The notes under the pieces were generated by a model, which worked only from the letters and a program-made list of their open reading frames with translations, ran no database searches and was not told the origin of the DNA. From contig NZ_FPAC01000001.1 in NCBI RefSeq assembly GCF_900116105.1, forward strand, positions 982,862 to 1,046,861: DNA of 64,000 nt, given 5' to 3'. This document shows, piece by piece, positions 63,875 to 64,000 of this stretch. Numbering within the stretch: the stretch's first letter is position 1; each line of letters opens with the position of its first letter. The stretch comes from Paenibacillus sp. 453mf (GTDB taxonomy: Bacteria > Bacillota > Bacilli > Paenibacillales > Paenibacillaceae). Position numbers and translations under genes: made by a program.

Positions 63875-64000
63875 TTGAATTTACCTAACCGGATTACACT
63901 GGCAAGAATTTTTATGATTCCGGTCATGATGGTGTTCTTGCTTGTCGATTTTGAAATGTATCCGTCGCCGATTCAAATGGGTGAGTATACATTACCGTAC
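63875..64000 (+). CDS. pgsA: CDP-diacylglycerol--glycerol-3-phosphate 3-phosphatidyltransferase (5' part)
   Basis: Only the first 42 codons are in the window. The N-terminus MNLPNRITLARIFMIPVMM matches PgsA, which makes phosphatidylglycerol phosphate from the CDP-diacylglycerol supplied by CdsA. The start is TTG at 63875 with AAAGGGGAGG (63856-63865) 9 bases upstream. The gene is cut by the window end, before the catalytic CDP-alcohol phosphotransferase motif. Confidence 0.85.
   Translation, partial: MNLPNRITLARIFMIPVMMVFLLVDFEMYPSPIQMGEYTLPY

Overview
The window is one uninterrupted stretch of plus-strand core chromosome from a low-to-mid-GC, endospore-forming, flagellated member of the Bacillales. 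Gene order matches the Bacillus subtilis fla/che to spoIIIE to ymf to pgsA segment. Several details point to Paenibacillus or a close relative: a short archaeal/eukaryal-type ProRS in the proS position, dut between the M16 peptidase gene and dpaA, a FapA-family (DUF342) gene after sigD, and frequent TTG starts. No mobile elements, CRISPR arrays, tRNA or rRNA genes were seen. Every gene I support reads left to right; the long minus-strand frames are shadows.

Layout. 1-14.2 kb: the distal fla/che operon, with the type III export gate (fliO, fliP, fliQ, fliR, flhB, flhA), flagellar placement GTPase/ATPase (flhF, flhG), chemotaxis (cheB, cheA, cheW, cheC, cheD), a small unknown membrane protein and sigD. 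14.3-17.3 kb: a FapA-family gene, an uncharacterised short protein, a SwrB-like membrane protein and an MltG-like non-catalytic membrane protein. 17.3-26.3 kb: translation and envelope precursors (rpsB, tsf, pyrH, frr, uppS, cdsA, dxr, rseP, proS). 26.5-30.8 kb: polC. 30.8-42 kb: the nusA/infB transcription-translation operon (rimP, nusA, rnpM, ylxQ, infB, rbfA, nrnA, truB, ribF), then rpsO and pnp. 42-50 kb: an inactive-looking polysaccharide deacetylase, an M16 peptidase, dut, dipicolinate synthase (dpaA, dpaB) and the shared aspartate/DAP pathway (asd, dapG, dapA). 50-57 kb: RNase J, tepA, ylzJ, spoIIIE and a SleB-type spore cortex hydrolase. 57-64 kb: the ymf cluster (two M16 homologues, an SDR reductase, DUF3243, DUF3388, rodZ), yajQ and the first 42 codons of pgsA, cut by the window end.

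How it fits together. asd, dapG and dapA make dihydrodipicolinate, which dpaA and dpaB oxidise to dipicolinic acid in the mother cell. SpoIIIE pumps DNA into the forespore, and the SleB-like hydrolase, preceded by a close match to the sigma-G promoter consensus, acts on the cortex at germination. The dxr, uppS, cdsA and pgsA products feed undecaprenyl carrier and phospholipid synthesis.

Non-coding signals are the most informative part. Intrinsic terminators separate many units. Structured leaders sit before rpsB, rimP, nusA, rpsO and pnp. A 15-base sequence recurs 30 kb apart, each time as one arm of an inverted repeat. I did not find a clearly novel multi-gene system; the best leads are these RNA structures, the degenerate deacetylase, the ACT plus P-loop protein, and the unknown proteins between the FapA gene and rpsB. 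Family assignments rest on motifs and gene order recognised by eye; no database search was run.
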